A DNA stretch of 64,000 nucleotides from Candidatus Melainabacteria bacterium (GTDB lineage: Bacteria > Cyanobacteriota > Vampirovibrionia > LMEP-6097): positions 47,314 through 111,313 of the forward strand of contig DUDT01000018.1 of NCBI GenBank assembly GCA_005110385.1, read 5' to 3'. The notes under the pieces were generated by a model, which did no database searches, was not told the DNA's origin, and saw only the letters and a list, made by a program, of their open reading frames with translations. How positions within the stretch are numbered: the stretch's first letter is position 1; the number at the start of each line of letters is the position of its first letter. The translations under genes and the position numbers were made by a program. Shown piece by piece: positions 7,899-16,712 of the stretch.

Positions 7899-10760
7899 AT
7901 GTTTCAAAGCTTCCTAAAATTACTTCGAGGTAATCCCAACCAACAGATATTAAATGGTATTCAACCAATAGTTGAAAAAGTAAATGCTTTTGAAGAAAAT
8001 ATATCTAAATTAAGCGACACTGAACTGCAAGCTAAAACTGATGAATTTAAAATTAAAATTCAAGAAAAAATCAGCGCAACTCCTTTTCAAAAATTACTCG
8101 AGGATGATGTGCCTAAATTACCTGGACAATTAAGAACTACCCATGATAAAGCTTTATCAGAGATATTAGAAGAGTTATTACCAGAGGCTTTCGCGGTATG
8201 CAGAGAAGCTTCTAAGAGAGTTCTTAAAATGAGACACTATGATGTTCAGCTCATAGGTGGTGTTCAACTTCACAGAACCGGCATAGCTGAAATGCAGACC
8301 GGAGAAGGTAAAACTTTAGTATGTACTTTACCAGCCTATTTAAATGCTCTCAGTGGTAGAGGTGTTCATATTATTACAGTAAATGATTACCTTGCTAAAC
8401 GTGATTCTGAGTGGATGGGTAAACTCTTTAATTTCCTAGGTCTTAGTGTAGGACTTATAGTCTCAGGAAAAAACTCCAAAGATAGGCAGATAGCTTATAG
8501 GTCAGATATTACCTATGGTACTAATAACGAATTCGGTTTCGATTATCTTAGAGATAATATGGCAAGCGACATTACAGAGTGTGTTCAAAAAGATTATTAT
8601 ATGGCGATAGTCGATGAAGTCGACAGTATTTTAATCGATGAAGCCCGCACTCCACTTATCATTAGCGGCATGCCAGACAGGCGCAAAAAAGAAATTTACT
8701 TAGCGATGAATCAACTCGCTAAACAGCTTAAAAAGACAACTAATGAAAAAGATCTTAGTACAGAGGCTCATTACTTCGTAGATGAAAAAGCTAAAAATGC
8801 GATATTAACTGAAGCTGGAATCTCAAGAGCAGAAGAATTATTAAAAGTAAATAACCTATGGGACCCAGAAACTAATCTGGCTCACCATCTTATACAGGCT
8901 TTAAGAGCAAAAGAATTATTCGTTAAAGATACTGACTACATAGTACAAGTCAATCCTAAAACTACAAAAAAAGAAGTCATTATAGTCGACGAATTCACTG
9001 GTAGATTAATGGAAGGAAGACGCTGGGGTGATGGTCTCCACCAAGCAGTAGAAGCGAAAGAGAATGTAGCAATTCAAGAAGAAACGCTTACCATGGCAAG
9101 TATAACTTTCCAAAACCTTTTCAGGCTATATCCTAAGCTAGCTGGTATGACTGGTACAGCAAGCACTGAAGCTGAAGAATTTAAAAAAATCTATAACCTT
9201 CATGTACTCACCATTCCAACAAATAGAGAATGTGCTCGTAAAAACTTAAACGATATAGTTTTAAAAACAGAGCTAGCTAAATTTTATTCAATTTTAGTGG
9301 AAATCATTGAAGCCTATAAGGTGGAAAGACCTACTCTAGTGGGAACTACTAGTATAGAAAAATCTGAATTACTTGCAAGTATGCTAGATAAACCACTTTA
9401 TGCGATGCAAATTCTTGAAACTAGAATTAAAAGATTTTTAAATCTAGCTAAAAACAAGAACAAAGAAAGCCTTATAGATAAAGAGTTCTTAAAACTATTA
9501 GACAAGCCAGGTAATATCACATTAGAGAAAGTCTCACCATATACAATAAAACTCAGAGAAGATTTTCAAGGTGAGGAGCTGAGTTTCGCTTTAGCTACCA
9601 TGCTGCAAGCCATTATGGTAGCTGAGGAGATAAAAAAAGGTATTAAATTTTCCGTACTCAATGCTAAACACCACGAAAAAGAAGCTGACATTATTAGACA
9701 GGCTGGTAAACTTTCAGCTATCACTATAGCTACTAACATGGCTGGTAGAGGAACTGACATTATACTAGGCGGTTATAAATCTAATGACCATGAAAGCCCA
9801 GACTTTAATATAGTTAATTTAGAAGCCCAAGAAAAAGTTAAAAAACTTGGTGGCTTGTATGTCATAGGTACGGAGAGACACGAAAGCAGAAGAATAGATA
9901 ATCAGCTCAGAGGTAGATGTGCAAGACAAGGCGACCTTGGTTCATCAAGATTCTTTTTATCACTAGAAGATAACTTAATGAGAATCTTTGGTGGGGAGAA
10001 GATGATAGGCATAATGAATATGATGAAAGCTGATGATGATATGCCGATAGAAGCTGGGATTATCACTGAAGCCATAAATAATTCACAGAAAAAAGTAGAA
10101 TCCTATAATTTCGATGTCAGAAAGCATGTTTTACAGTATGACGATGTAGTAAACACACAGAGAGAAGTAGTTTACAGAGAAAGAAGAAAAATTCTTGAAG
10201 GTGCTGATATTCATGAAAATATTTTAAAAATGATTAAACTGCATATTGAAAATGATTTATATCAGTACATTAACCCTAAACTCCCAACAGAATTATGGTT
10301 TGATAACTCTAATGGCGAGCTGAGTTCAATAGATAAATTAACTGAACAATTGAAAAATGATCTTGGTGAGCAGATATTAGAGGGTATAAACATCAAAGAT
10401 TTAGCAGAGCAGGGCTTTGAAGCATTAGAAGCAGGTTTACAAGAGACTGCTCTAAAAGCTTATAGTGAGAAAGAAAATATTATAGGGCTTGATAACCTTA
10501 AAGAAGCTGAGAGACAAATTATGCTGCATGTTATAGACTCTAAGTGGGTTATGCACTTACAAGCAATGGATTCACTTAAAGAAGGTATTCACCTTCAGGG
10601 TTATGGTCAGAAAGATCCTTTAATCGAATATAAGAAAGAAAGCTTTGATATGTTTGAAGATCTGCTACTTGATATTAAGAAGAACACTGTCAGTCTGCTC
10701 TTCCATTCCCGCATAGTCGAAAAAGATCAGCACGAACATGAGCATGAAACAGCAGCTTAA
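7899..10760 (+). CDS. secA: Preprotein translocase ATPase SecA
   Basis: The 953-residue motor that drives proteins through SecYEG at the inner membrane. Walker A QTGEGKT is near 133-139 and the DEAD-like box DEVDSILIDEARTPLIISG near 239-257. Further family marks are MTGTA, TNMAGRGTDIILGG, IGTERHESRRIDNQLRGR and the ADDDMPIE region. Between TTSIEKSELL and VLNAKHHEKEA (about residues 497-581) it carries roughly 75 residues that typical SecA proteins lack. The C-terminus ends in a His/Glu tail without the Cys-rich zinc site. The last 23 bp overlap the trpE start. Confidence 0.97.
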   Translation: MFQSFLKLLRGNPNQQILNGIQPIVEKVNAFEENISKLSDTELQAKTDEFKIKIQEKISATPFQKLLEDDVPKLPGQLRTTHDKALSEILEELLPEAFAVCREASKRVLKMRHYDVQLIGGVQLHRTGIAEMQTGEGKTLVCTLPAYLNALSGRGVHIITVNDYLAKRDSEWMGKLFNFLGLSVGLIVSGKNSKDRQIAYRSDITYGTNNEFGFDYLRDNMASDITECVQKDYYMAIVDEVDSILIDEARTPLIISGMPDRRKKEIYLAMNQLAKQLKKTTNEKDLSTEAHYFVDEKAKNAILTEAGISRAEELLKVNNLWDPETNLAHHLIQALRAKELFVKDTDYIVQVNPKTTKKEVIIVDEFTGRLMEGRRWGDGLHQAVEAKENVAIQEETLTMASITFQNLFRLYPKLAGMTGTASTEAEEFKKIYNLHVLTIPTNRECARKNLNDIVLKTELAKFYSILVEIIEAYKVERPTLVGTTSIEKSELLASMLDKPLYAMQILETRIKRFLNLAKNKNKESLIDKEFLKLLDKPGNITLEKVSPYTIKLREDFQGEELSFALATMLQAIMVAEEIKKGIKFSVLNAKHHEKEADIIRQAGKLSAITIATNMAGRGTDIILGGYKSNDHESPDFNIVNLEAQEKVKKLGGLYVIGTERHESRRIDNQLRGRCARQGDLGSSRFFLSLEDNLMRIFGGEKMIGIMNMMKADDDMPIEAGIITEAINNSQKKVESYNFDVRKHVLQYDDVVNTQREVVYRERRKILEGADIHENILKMIKLHIENDLYQYINPKLPTELWFDNSNGELSSIDKLTEQLKNDLGEQILEGINIKDLAEQGFEALEAGLQETALKAYSEKENIIGLDNLKEAERQIMLHVIDSKWVMHLQAMDSLKEGIHLQGYGQKDPLIEYKKESFDMFEDLLLDIKKNTVSLLFHSRIVEKDQHEHEHETAA

Positions 10761-12291
10761 TTTAAGCGAAGAAGAGTTTATCACTAAAGCTCAAGCTGGT
10801 GAAAAAATCATCAGCAATTTCACTTGCCTGCTCTCAGACTTAGATACACCAGTTTCTACTTATGCTAAATTAAGCCAGCATTTTAAAGACTGTTTTCTAT
10901 TTGAATCAGTACTTGGCGGTGAGAAGCTTGGTAGGTATTCATTTATTGGTGCAAATGCACTAAATAAATTCTCTTCATTTAAAACAGATGATTTTAGTCC
11001 ATATGATGAAATTGAAAATTTATTATCGAATTATAGTTACAAAAACCTTAGTCTTAACATCCAAGACACTGTCACTCACAACATTTCACAAGAATTAAAA
11101 TTTTTCCATAAAGGCTTTGTTGGTTTTTTTTCTTTTGAGTCGATACAAAGGATAGAACCTAGCTTAGATTTAAAAGAAAGCCCGCTCCCCGAGTACTTTT
11201 TATATTTAGCAGGTAGCCTAATAGTCTTCGATCATGTCGGGCAAAAACTCTATATAATCTCAAATTCGCTCATAGAGAGCTTAGAGACTGAATACCTAAA
11301 AAATACTTATCAAAAAAATACTGAAAATATAAACCAACTGATTACAATCATTTCAGAAGAACATCATTTAGAAAAAATTGATAACACTGCTAGTAAGAAT
11401 ACTAAAGAGCAAGAAATTAATAAATTTAAATCTAATAGTTCTGAGAAAGCTTTTAAGGAAATGGTTAAAAAAGCACAGGAACACATTCTTGAAGGAGATA
11501 TTTTCCAAGTCGTGCTTTCGCAGAGATTTTTCGTTGAAGCTGAGTTAGACGCACTTACTACTTATCGCTTACTCAGAAGCCTTAACCCATCCCCATACCT
11601 TTATCTCTTCAATGTAGATCTCAGCCACTTAGATAAAGAGAGCTTCAGTATAGTGGGTTCTTCACCAGAGATGCTAATTAAATCAGAAATTCTCGAAAAT
11701 GAAAATGGTAAAAATGAAATATGGGCAGAACTTAGACCTATAGCTGGCACCTACAAAAGAGGAAAAAACACTAGCGAAGATAAAATACTTACTGAAAAAC
11801 TTTTAAAAGACACCAAAGAAATAGCAGAGCATGTGATGCTAGTAGATCTTGGTCGAAATGATCTAGGCAGGGTCTGTGAAAATGGCACTATCCATTTAGC
11901 TGAAAACATGGTGGTAGAGAAGTATTCACACGTATTACACATAGTCAGCTCGGTAAAAGGAAAACTTAAAAAGACTATTAATAGCATAGCTCTACTTAAA
12001 GCTTGTTTCCCGGCTGGTACCCTCACGGGAGCCCCTAAAATCGAGGCGATTAAAATCATTTCTAAATTAGAGAATGAAGCCCGCGGTCCTTACGGTGGCT
12101 GCATCGGCTATATTAATTTAGATGGCACTATAAATGTAGCGATCATGATAAGAACTATTATCCTTGAAAAGCACCAAGCTTCCATACAATGTGGCGCTGG
12201 CATTGTCTCAGACTCTTCTCCAGAGTCTGAATATCAAGAAACTTTTAATAAGGCACGGGCGTTAATGGAAGTTTTATTAGCATTAGCTTAG
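10738..12291 (+). CDS. trpE: Anthranilate synthase component I
   Basis: Converts chorismate to anthranilate with ammonia from a TrpG partner, the first step of tryptophan synthesis. The 517-residue chain has the chorismate-binding domain in its second half: IVGSSPEML, RPIAGTYKRGKN, LVDLGRNDLGRV, KYSHVLHIVSSV, AGTLTGAPKIEA and GPYGGCIGYINLDG. No trpG or other trp gene is adjacent, so the glutaminase must be encoded elsewhere. It starts inside the end of secA; ATG codons at 10738 and 10744 are both possible. PabB is the main alternative, but the N-terminal LLSDLDTPVSTYAKL pattern fits TrpE better. Confidence 0.93.
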   Translation: MSMKQQLNLSEEEFITKAQAGEKIISNFTCLLSDLDTPVSTYAKLSQHFKDCFLFESVLGGEKLGRYSFIGANALNKFSSFKTDDFSPYDEIENLLSNYSYKNLSLNIQDTVTHNISQELKFFHKGFVGFFSFESIQRIEPSLDLKESPLPEYFLYLAGSLIVFDHVGQKLYIISNSLIESLETEYLKNTYQKNTENINQLITIISEEHHLEKIDNTASKNTKEQEINKFKSNSSEKAFKEMVKKAQEHILEGDIFQVVLSQRFFVEAELDALTTYRLLRSLNPSPYLYLFNVDLSHLDKESFSIVGSSPEMLIKSEILENENGKNEIWAELRPIAGTYKRGKNTSEDKILTEKLLKDTKEIAEHVMLVDLGRNDLGRVCENGTIHLAENMVVEKYSHVLHIVSSVKGKLKKTINSIALLKACFPAGTLTGAPKIEAIKIISKLENEARGPYGGCIGYINLDGTINVAIMIRTIILEKHQASIQCGAGIVSDSSPESEYQETFNKARALMEVLLALA

Positions 12292-12321
12292 AATAATTAA
12301 CATTCTCCAAGCATCACGGTA

Positions 12322-13119
12322 CTAGATTAAACCTAATTTACTAAAAAGCACGACAGCAGCAGTTTCCGCCCGGAGAATTCTCTTCCCAAGACTAAGACCT
12401 TTAAAATCCAGCTTTTCTAAAGCCTCTACTTCTTCTATACTTAAACCACCTTCTGGTCCAATTAGAAGAGAAAGTTTTTTGACATTTTTTGATTTTTCTT
12501 TAACTTCAGCTTCTTCCTTCCCAACTTCACTCAAAGACAGCCTCTCTGACGCAAAAAGCTTAATAGCGTCTTTATCGATTTTCTGATTTAATCTAATAAA
12601 ATCTTCAAAGCCAATAACTGGATTTAATTTCGCAAATACAGATCCTTCACACTGTTCAGTCGCCGACTCAATAATTTTCAAGATTCTTTCTTGATAGGAA
12701 TGTTCCTTCAATTTCCTTAAATATTTTTTCTGACTAAACTTAAAGAATACTGGAGTAAATTCCTGAACCCCAAGCTCACAGAGTTTCCTTAACATTAATT
12801 CAAAATTTTCATTTTTAATAATCGGCACATAAAAGTTCACATGAGTATCAAGCTCTCTAGGACTCTGTTTCACACTCACTATTTCAAAATCTAATTTTTT
12901 CAATATTTTACTGCCAATTTCAGTGAGCAACCTTACTTCATAAATATTACGAGAAAAACCATCTATTAATTCAATATCATTATGAGCTTCATCCTCAGGA
13001 TATCTTAAAACTTTAATAAGTTGATGAATTAAATTTTGTTTTTTGGTGGTTATAATCTTATTAGATAAATCAATAAGATCGTCTTCTTTATTTATCGCGA
13101 ATCTGTAAGATCTAACCAT
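12322..13119 (-). CDS. rsmE: 16S rRNA m3U1498 methyltransferase
   Basis: A SPOUT-class RNA methyltransferase that modifies U1498 in the 16S rRNA decoding region using S-adenosylmethionine. Family marks are the C-terminal knot motifs LLIGPEGGLSIEEVEAL and LGKRILRAETAAV, and the central TEQCEGSVFAKLNPV stretch, where RsmE proteins commonly have an Arg-rich EQ..R..P motif. I chose the ATG at 13119 (MVRSYRF) because the frame-extending start at 13128 is a TTG. It is convergent with trpE and divergent from serS, with 23 bp between the start codons. Confidence 0.9.
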   Translation of the reverse strand: MVRSYRFAINKEDDLIDLSNKIITTKKQNLIHQLIKVLRYPEDEAHNDIELIDGFSRNIYEVRLLTEIGSKILKKLDFEIVSVKQSPRELDTHVNFYVPIIKNENFELMLRKLCELGVQEFTPVFFKFSQKKYLRKLKEHSYQERILKIIESATEQCEGSVFAKLNPVIGFEDFIRLNQKIDKDAIKLFASERLSLSEVGKEEAEVKEKSKNVKKLSLLIGPEGGLSIEEVEALEKLDFKGLSLGKRILRAETAAVVLFSKLGLI

Positions 13120-13142
13120 AATAACCAAAAAATCATATTACT

Positions 13143-14423
13143 ATGCTTGACATCAAAAAAATTAGACAAAACCCAGATTTAATAAAAGAATTACTTTCTC
13201 TGCGAAACCCTCAGTACACAGAAATTCTAAATGAACTGCTAGAAATAGATAAGCAATATCGAGAAAAACTTATAGAAAAAGAATCCTTAGAAGCTGAGCG
13301 TAACACCCTTAGTAAAACTGTCGGTCAAAAAAAATCTAAAGGTGAAGATGCTGATAGCGAAATAAAATCTTTAAATGATATTAAAGAAAAACTAAAAATA
13401 ATTAATGAATTAGAACCTGTTTTAGCTGAAAAACAACAGGAACTTTTATTAGAACTTCCTAATATCCCAAGCTCAGACACACCTTACGGCAAAGATGAAA
13501 ATGACAATAAATTCATTATGGAGTGGGGAACTAAACCTAGCTTTAATTTTAAACCCTTAGAACATAACGAACTCGGCAGTGCAAGTCAAGAACTAGATTT
13601 CGAGAGAGGAGTTAAAATAAGTAAAAGTAGATTTACAGTAGTTTCTGGTAAATTAGCTAAATTAGAACGAGCTTTAATTAATTTCATGCTTGATAAAGCT
13701 ACAGAAAACGGTTATCAAGAGTACAGTTTGCCAGTAATCGTAAATTCTGAATCGCTCTATGGGACTGGGAATTTACCTAAATTCAAAGATGATCTTTTTA
13801 AAATAGAGGGCGAGGAGCTTTATTTAATTCCTACAGCAGAGGTTCCTCTGACTAATCTTCACCGCGATGAAATCCTCAAAGAAGAGCAGCTACCATTAAG
13901 GATGACTGCTTATACACCTTGTTTCAGGTCAGAGGCGGGTTCAGCTGGTAAAGATACACGTGGCATCATCAGGCAGCACCAGTTTAATAAAATAGAATTA
14001 GTCACTCTCTGTAAAGAAGAGGATGCTATAGCTGAACATGAAAGATTAACGAGTAATGCCGAGTCTATTCTTCAAGCCCTAGAACTGCCTTACAGAAAAG
14101 TTCAGCTCTGTGCAGGTGATTTAGGCTTCAGTGCAAGTAAATGCTATGACCTAGAAGTCTGGTTTCCTAGCCAAGAAAAATACAGAGAAATTAGCAGCTG
14201 CAGCTGGTTTTCAGATTTTCAAGCGAGAAGAACGCAGATAAGGTTTAAGCGTACTGATGAATCAGGTAAATCAAAGAATGAACTAGTTCATACCATTAAT
14301 GGTTCTGGACTAGCAGTAGGTAGAACTTTAGCTGCCATAATGGAAAATTATCAGACAGAAGATGGCGAGATAATAATACCTGAGGCTCTTAGACCTTATC
14401 TGAAGCAGAGTGCTCTAGTTTAA
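13143..14423 (+). CDS. serS: Seryl-tRNA synthetase
   Basis: This class II synthetase charges tRNA-Ser with serine. The 426 residues begin with the usual MLDIKKIRQNPD and the N-terminal tRNA-binding coiled coil (about 30-100). The catalytic core has motif 2, FRSEAGSAGKDTRGI and then RQHQF, and motif 3, NGSGLAVGRTLAAIMEN. Length and motifs are fully typical. It is transcribed away from rsmE. A 51-codon ORF and argF follow on the same strand. Confidence 0.97.
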   Translation: MLDIKKIRQNPDLIKELLSLRNPQYTEILNELLEIDKQYREKLIEKESLEAERNTLSKTVGQKKSKGEDADSEIKSLNDIKEKLKIINELEPVLAEKQQELLLELPNIPSSDTPYGKDENDNKFIMEWGTKPSFNFKPLEHNELGSASQELDFERGVKISKSRFTVVSGKLAKLERALINFMLDKATENGYQEYSLPVIVNSESLYGTGNLPKFKDDLFKIEGEELYLIPTAEVPLTNLHRDEILKEEQLPLRMTAYTPCFRSEAGSAGKDTRGIIRQHQFNKIELVTLCKEEDAIAEHERLTSNAESILQALELPYRKVQLCAGDLGFSASKCYDLEVWFPSQEKYREISSCSWFSDFQARRTQIRFKRTDESGKSKNELVHTINGSGLAVGRTLAAIMENYQTEDGEIIIPEALRPYLKQSALV

Positions 14424-14501
14424 GTTTGACACTTACAAGAGGTTTAAAACTGAGCTAAATTCTTAATCTCCTGTTAATATTTAAAGTGTATTTATATTAA
14501 T

Positions 14502-14657
14502 ATGATGAACGGTGGAGCTAACATTTTAGATTTAGATGAAGTAATAGAAGTAGTTCTTGTAAATGCACAAGAGAGATCAGAAGAACCTGTAAGCTTCTGG
14601 AAAAAAGTAAGTGAAGAATACCGCACTGAGCAGTATTTTGAGGCAAAGCCCCACTGA
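14502..14657 (+). CDS. Small hypothetical protein (51 aa)
   Basis: A short ORF beginning MMNGGANILDLDEVIEVV and ending in FEAKPH, with an acidic first half and a charged second half containing SFWKKVSEEYRTEQ. It occupies most of the gap between serS and argF. Its codon choice (GAA, GTA, AAA, AGA) looks like that of the neighbours. No known family is recognised, and there is no signal peptide or membrane segment. The stop lies 26 bp before the argF ATG, so it could be a leader cistron or an independent small protein. A longer antisense frame over the same DNA looks like a shadow. Confidence 0.45.
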   Translation: MMNGGANILDLDEVIEVVLVNAQERSEEPVSFWKKVSEEYRTEQYFEAKPH

Positions 14658-14683
14658 ATGCAACTACTGATATAATTAGCCTC

Positions 14684-15583
14684 ATGGCTAAACACTATTT
14701 AAGCGTAAACGATCTCAGTAAAGATGATTTATACAATTTATTAAATCACTCAGCAGAGTTAAAAGCAGAATTAAAAGCAGGCCACGATCATTCTCATTTA
14801 CTTAAAGGTAAATCAGTTGGCATGATTTTTGAAAAGCCTAGTCTTAGGACTAGAATTAGCTTTGAAGTAGGTATTAGCCAGCTAGGAGCACACCCTGTAC
14901 TTCTTAACGCTCAAGAAATTATGATCAGTGGCAGAGAAAGTCGCTATGACGTCGCAAGAGTTATGTCACAGTATTTAGATATGCTGATGATCAGAACCTT
15001 TGGGCATGATGTAGTCGAAGAAATCGCCGAGTACAGCTCTATTCCAGTCATTAACGGATTAACAGACTTAGAACATCCTTGTCAGACGCTTGCAGACTTA
15101 CTTACAGTTAGAGAACACTATGGGACGCTAGATAATCTTAAGATAGCTTATATTGGTGATGGTAATAATACTGCTAGAAGCCTTATGCTAGCGTGCACTA
15201 AGCTTGGTATAAAAATCTCTATAGCTTGCCCCCTTGGTTATGAACCAGGAAAAGCCTATGAATCAGAATTCACTCATGTCTGCCACGGTGTTGGTGAAGC
15301 AGCTAAAGACGCAGATGTCATCTACACTGATGTCTGGTCAAGTATGGGTCAAGAAAAAGAAGCACAGCTTCGTAAAGAGCGTTTCGCTGGATACCAAGTA
15401 AACACTGCTCTACTTCAAGATTTCGCTAAACCTACAGCGATAGTCTTGCACTGCCTTCCAGCCCACAGAGGAGAGGAGATTACAGCAGAAGCTCTTAAAA
15501 ATCATGAATCTACTATTTTAAGACAGGCTGAAAACCGCTTGCATACACAGAAAGCGATTATGTTATCACTTCGCAATCATTAA
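14684..15583 (+). CDS. argF: Ornithine carbamoyltransferase
   Basis: Joins carbamoyl phosphate to ornithine to give citrulline in arginine synthesis. The 299-residue chain has the carbamoyl-phosphate loop SLRTR (53-57; S-x-R-T-R), a second phosphate-site motif HPCQ (131-134), and the ornithine-specific HCLPA at 256-260, which separates it from aspartate carbamoyltransferase. No other arg genes lie nearby. The short acidic ORF just upstream may belong to the same transcript. Confidence 0.95.
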   Translation: MAKHYLSVNDLSKDDLYNLLNHSAELKAELKAGHDHSHLLKGKSVGMIFEKPSLRTRISFEVGISQLGAHPVLLNAQEIMISGRESRYDVARVMSQYLDMLMIRTFGHDVVEEIAEYSSIPVINGLTDLEHPCQTLADLLTVREHYGTLDNLKIAYIGDGNNTARSLMLACTKLGIKISIACPLGYEPGKAYESEFTHVCHGVGEAAKDADVIYTDVWSSMGQEKEAQLRKERFAGYQVNTALLQDFAKPTAIVLHCLPAHRGEEITAEALKNHESTILRQAENRLHTQKAIMLSLRNH

Positions 15584-15603
15584 TGGCACTTAGCACTATT
15601 GCC

Positions 15604-16560
15604 TTAATCTCTACGTTTTATGTCTATCTGGCTTTCAGGAGCTAAATCTAAAACTGTGAGCTTTGTATTTTTATCTAAAGAAGCTTTTATATCTACATTC
15701 GAATTATTCGCTAGAAGAATAATGTTGGATTTACTGATAGAAAAGTTTACACCGAGGACGTAAGTAAAAATTGAAAATTTATCACCATTCACCATCTCAA
15801 CGCTAATAGAGCTATTACTTGGCAAAAACTCCATATAGACTTCGTTTAAATCATTCTGCATAACTATATTCAGATTCAATGGTGACTTTAGAAGTCCGCC
15901 GCTAAGATATACTTGGGCTCCCTCAGCACCTAAAATCATCTCCCGAACATCAAGTAAATCATTATGGTCTATAGCAAACCTGCCTTCTTCATTTAAAAAA
16001 AATATTTCATCTAATTTTTCAGGAAAGAGCTTAAAAGATTTAGCACCTAAATTTACATCAATTAGTTTTAAATCATATTGTTCTGCAAACTCTTTAATTT
16101 TGTCTACATTATTTTTTGCAATTGAACGAGTATAAGGTGAATAAGGATGCTTGCGAAAAGTTTCTAAATTAAGCTTAAGCGACTTATTTAAACGAACAGC
16201 TAAGATATTTGCTAAGACCGTCTCGGGTAAAGCCTTTATCGATTCTTTAACTTTCTCAAGATTAATAATCTGATCTTCATTACCGTCTAATTTATCTAAT
16301 AAAAACTCAAGATCAATAATAAGATTTTGGGAATATTTATTATCTTGTATTAGACTATCCCAAAAGCTAACAGCTTCTTTATAATCCCTATCGTAAATTC
16401 CAAGATGTATTTTCCCATCAGGTTTTTCTAAAACCATTTTTGTAGATATCTGTTTAAAAGGAAATTTTCCCTCGGCTTTCTCATCCCATGCTTGAGAATC
16501 AGCTTGCTCAGCAATTTCGATTAAATTTTCAAATATAGATTTAACCGATTTAGAATTCAT
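15604..16560 (-). CDS. Hypothetical protein (318 aa)
   Basis: I do not recognise this protein. It starts MNSKSVKSIFENLIEIAEQA and has no signal peptide or membrane segment, so it is probably cytoplasmic. The N-terminal half is acidic and helical. The C-terminal 130 residues look beta-rich, with repeated short strands and polar turns such as KSPLNLNIVMQND and SNVDIKASLDKNTKLTVLDL. It is convergent with argF (20 bp between stops) and divergent from the ABC-F gene. No cysteine- or histidine-based active site stands out. Confidence 0.75.
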   Translation of the reverse strand: MNSKSVKSIFENLIEIAEQADSQAWDEKAEGKFPFKQISTKMVLEKPDGKIHLGIYDRDYKEAVSFWDSLIQDNKYSQNLIIDLEFLLDKLDGNEDQIINLEKVKESIKALPETVLANILAVRLNKSLKLNLETFRKHPYSPYTRSIAKNNVDKIKEFAEQYDLKLIDVNLGAKSFKLFPEKLDEIFFLNEEGRFAIDHNDLLDVREMILGAEGAQVYLSGGLLKSPLNLNIVMQNDLNEVYMEFLPSNSSISVEMVNGDKFSIFTYVLGVNFSISKSNIILLANNSNVDIKASLDKNTKLTVLDLAPESQIDIKRRD

Positions 16561-16642
16561 AAATACAACATCGGCAGTGAAAATTAAATTTAGCTTAAGG
16601 GAACAGTGAAATTAGCAATTTCCTCGCAAATTTTAACAGTCC

Positions 16643-16669
16643 GTAATGAAAAACAAAGTTTTTCATTAC
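16643..16669. promoter_or_regulatory. Perfect 12-bp inverted repeat in the ABC-F leader
   Basis: GTAATGAAAAAC and its exact reverse complement GTTTTTCATTAC flank a 3-nt AAA loop. The dyad lies in the divergent gap between the 318-aa gene and the ABC-F gene, 44 bp before the latter's ATG. No U-run follows on either strand, so a plain terminator is unlikely; an operator or leader hairpin is more probable. A TATACT box sits just after it at 16684-16689. Confidence 0.55.
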
Positions 16670-16712
16670 TTCCTTAAATCATCTATACTAGGGATGTTAA
16701 AATCATAATCTT

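Noticed and set aside
14426..14431. TTGACA box after serS as a -35 element
   Set aside because: No -10 box lies 16-18 bp downstream.
14492..14695. 67-residue antisense frame between serS and argF
   Set aside because: It overlaps both the plus-strand 51-codon ORF and the argF start, and shows no coding signals.
16568..16590. Sigma-28-like GCCGATGT on the minus strand before the 318-aa gene
   Set aside because: Its TAAA box is 13 bp away instead of 15, and the -10 lies only 7 bp before the ATG.
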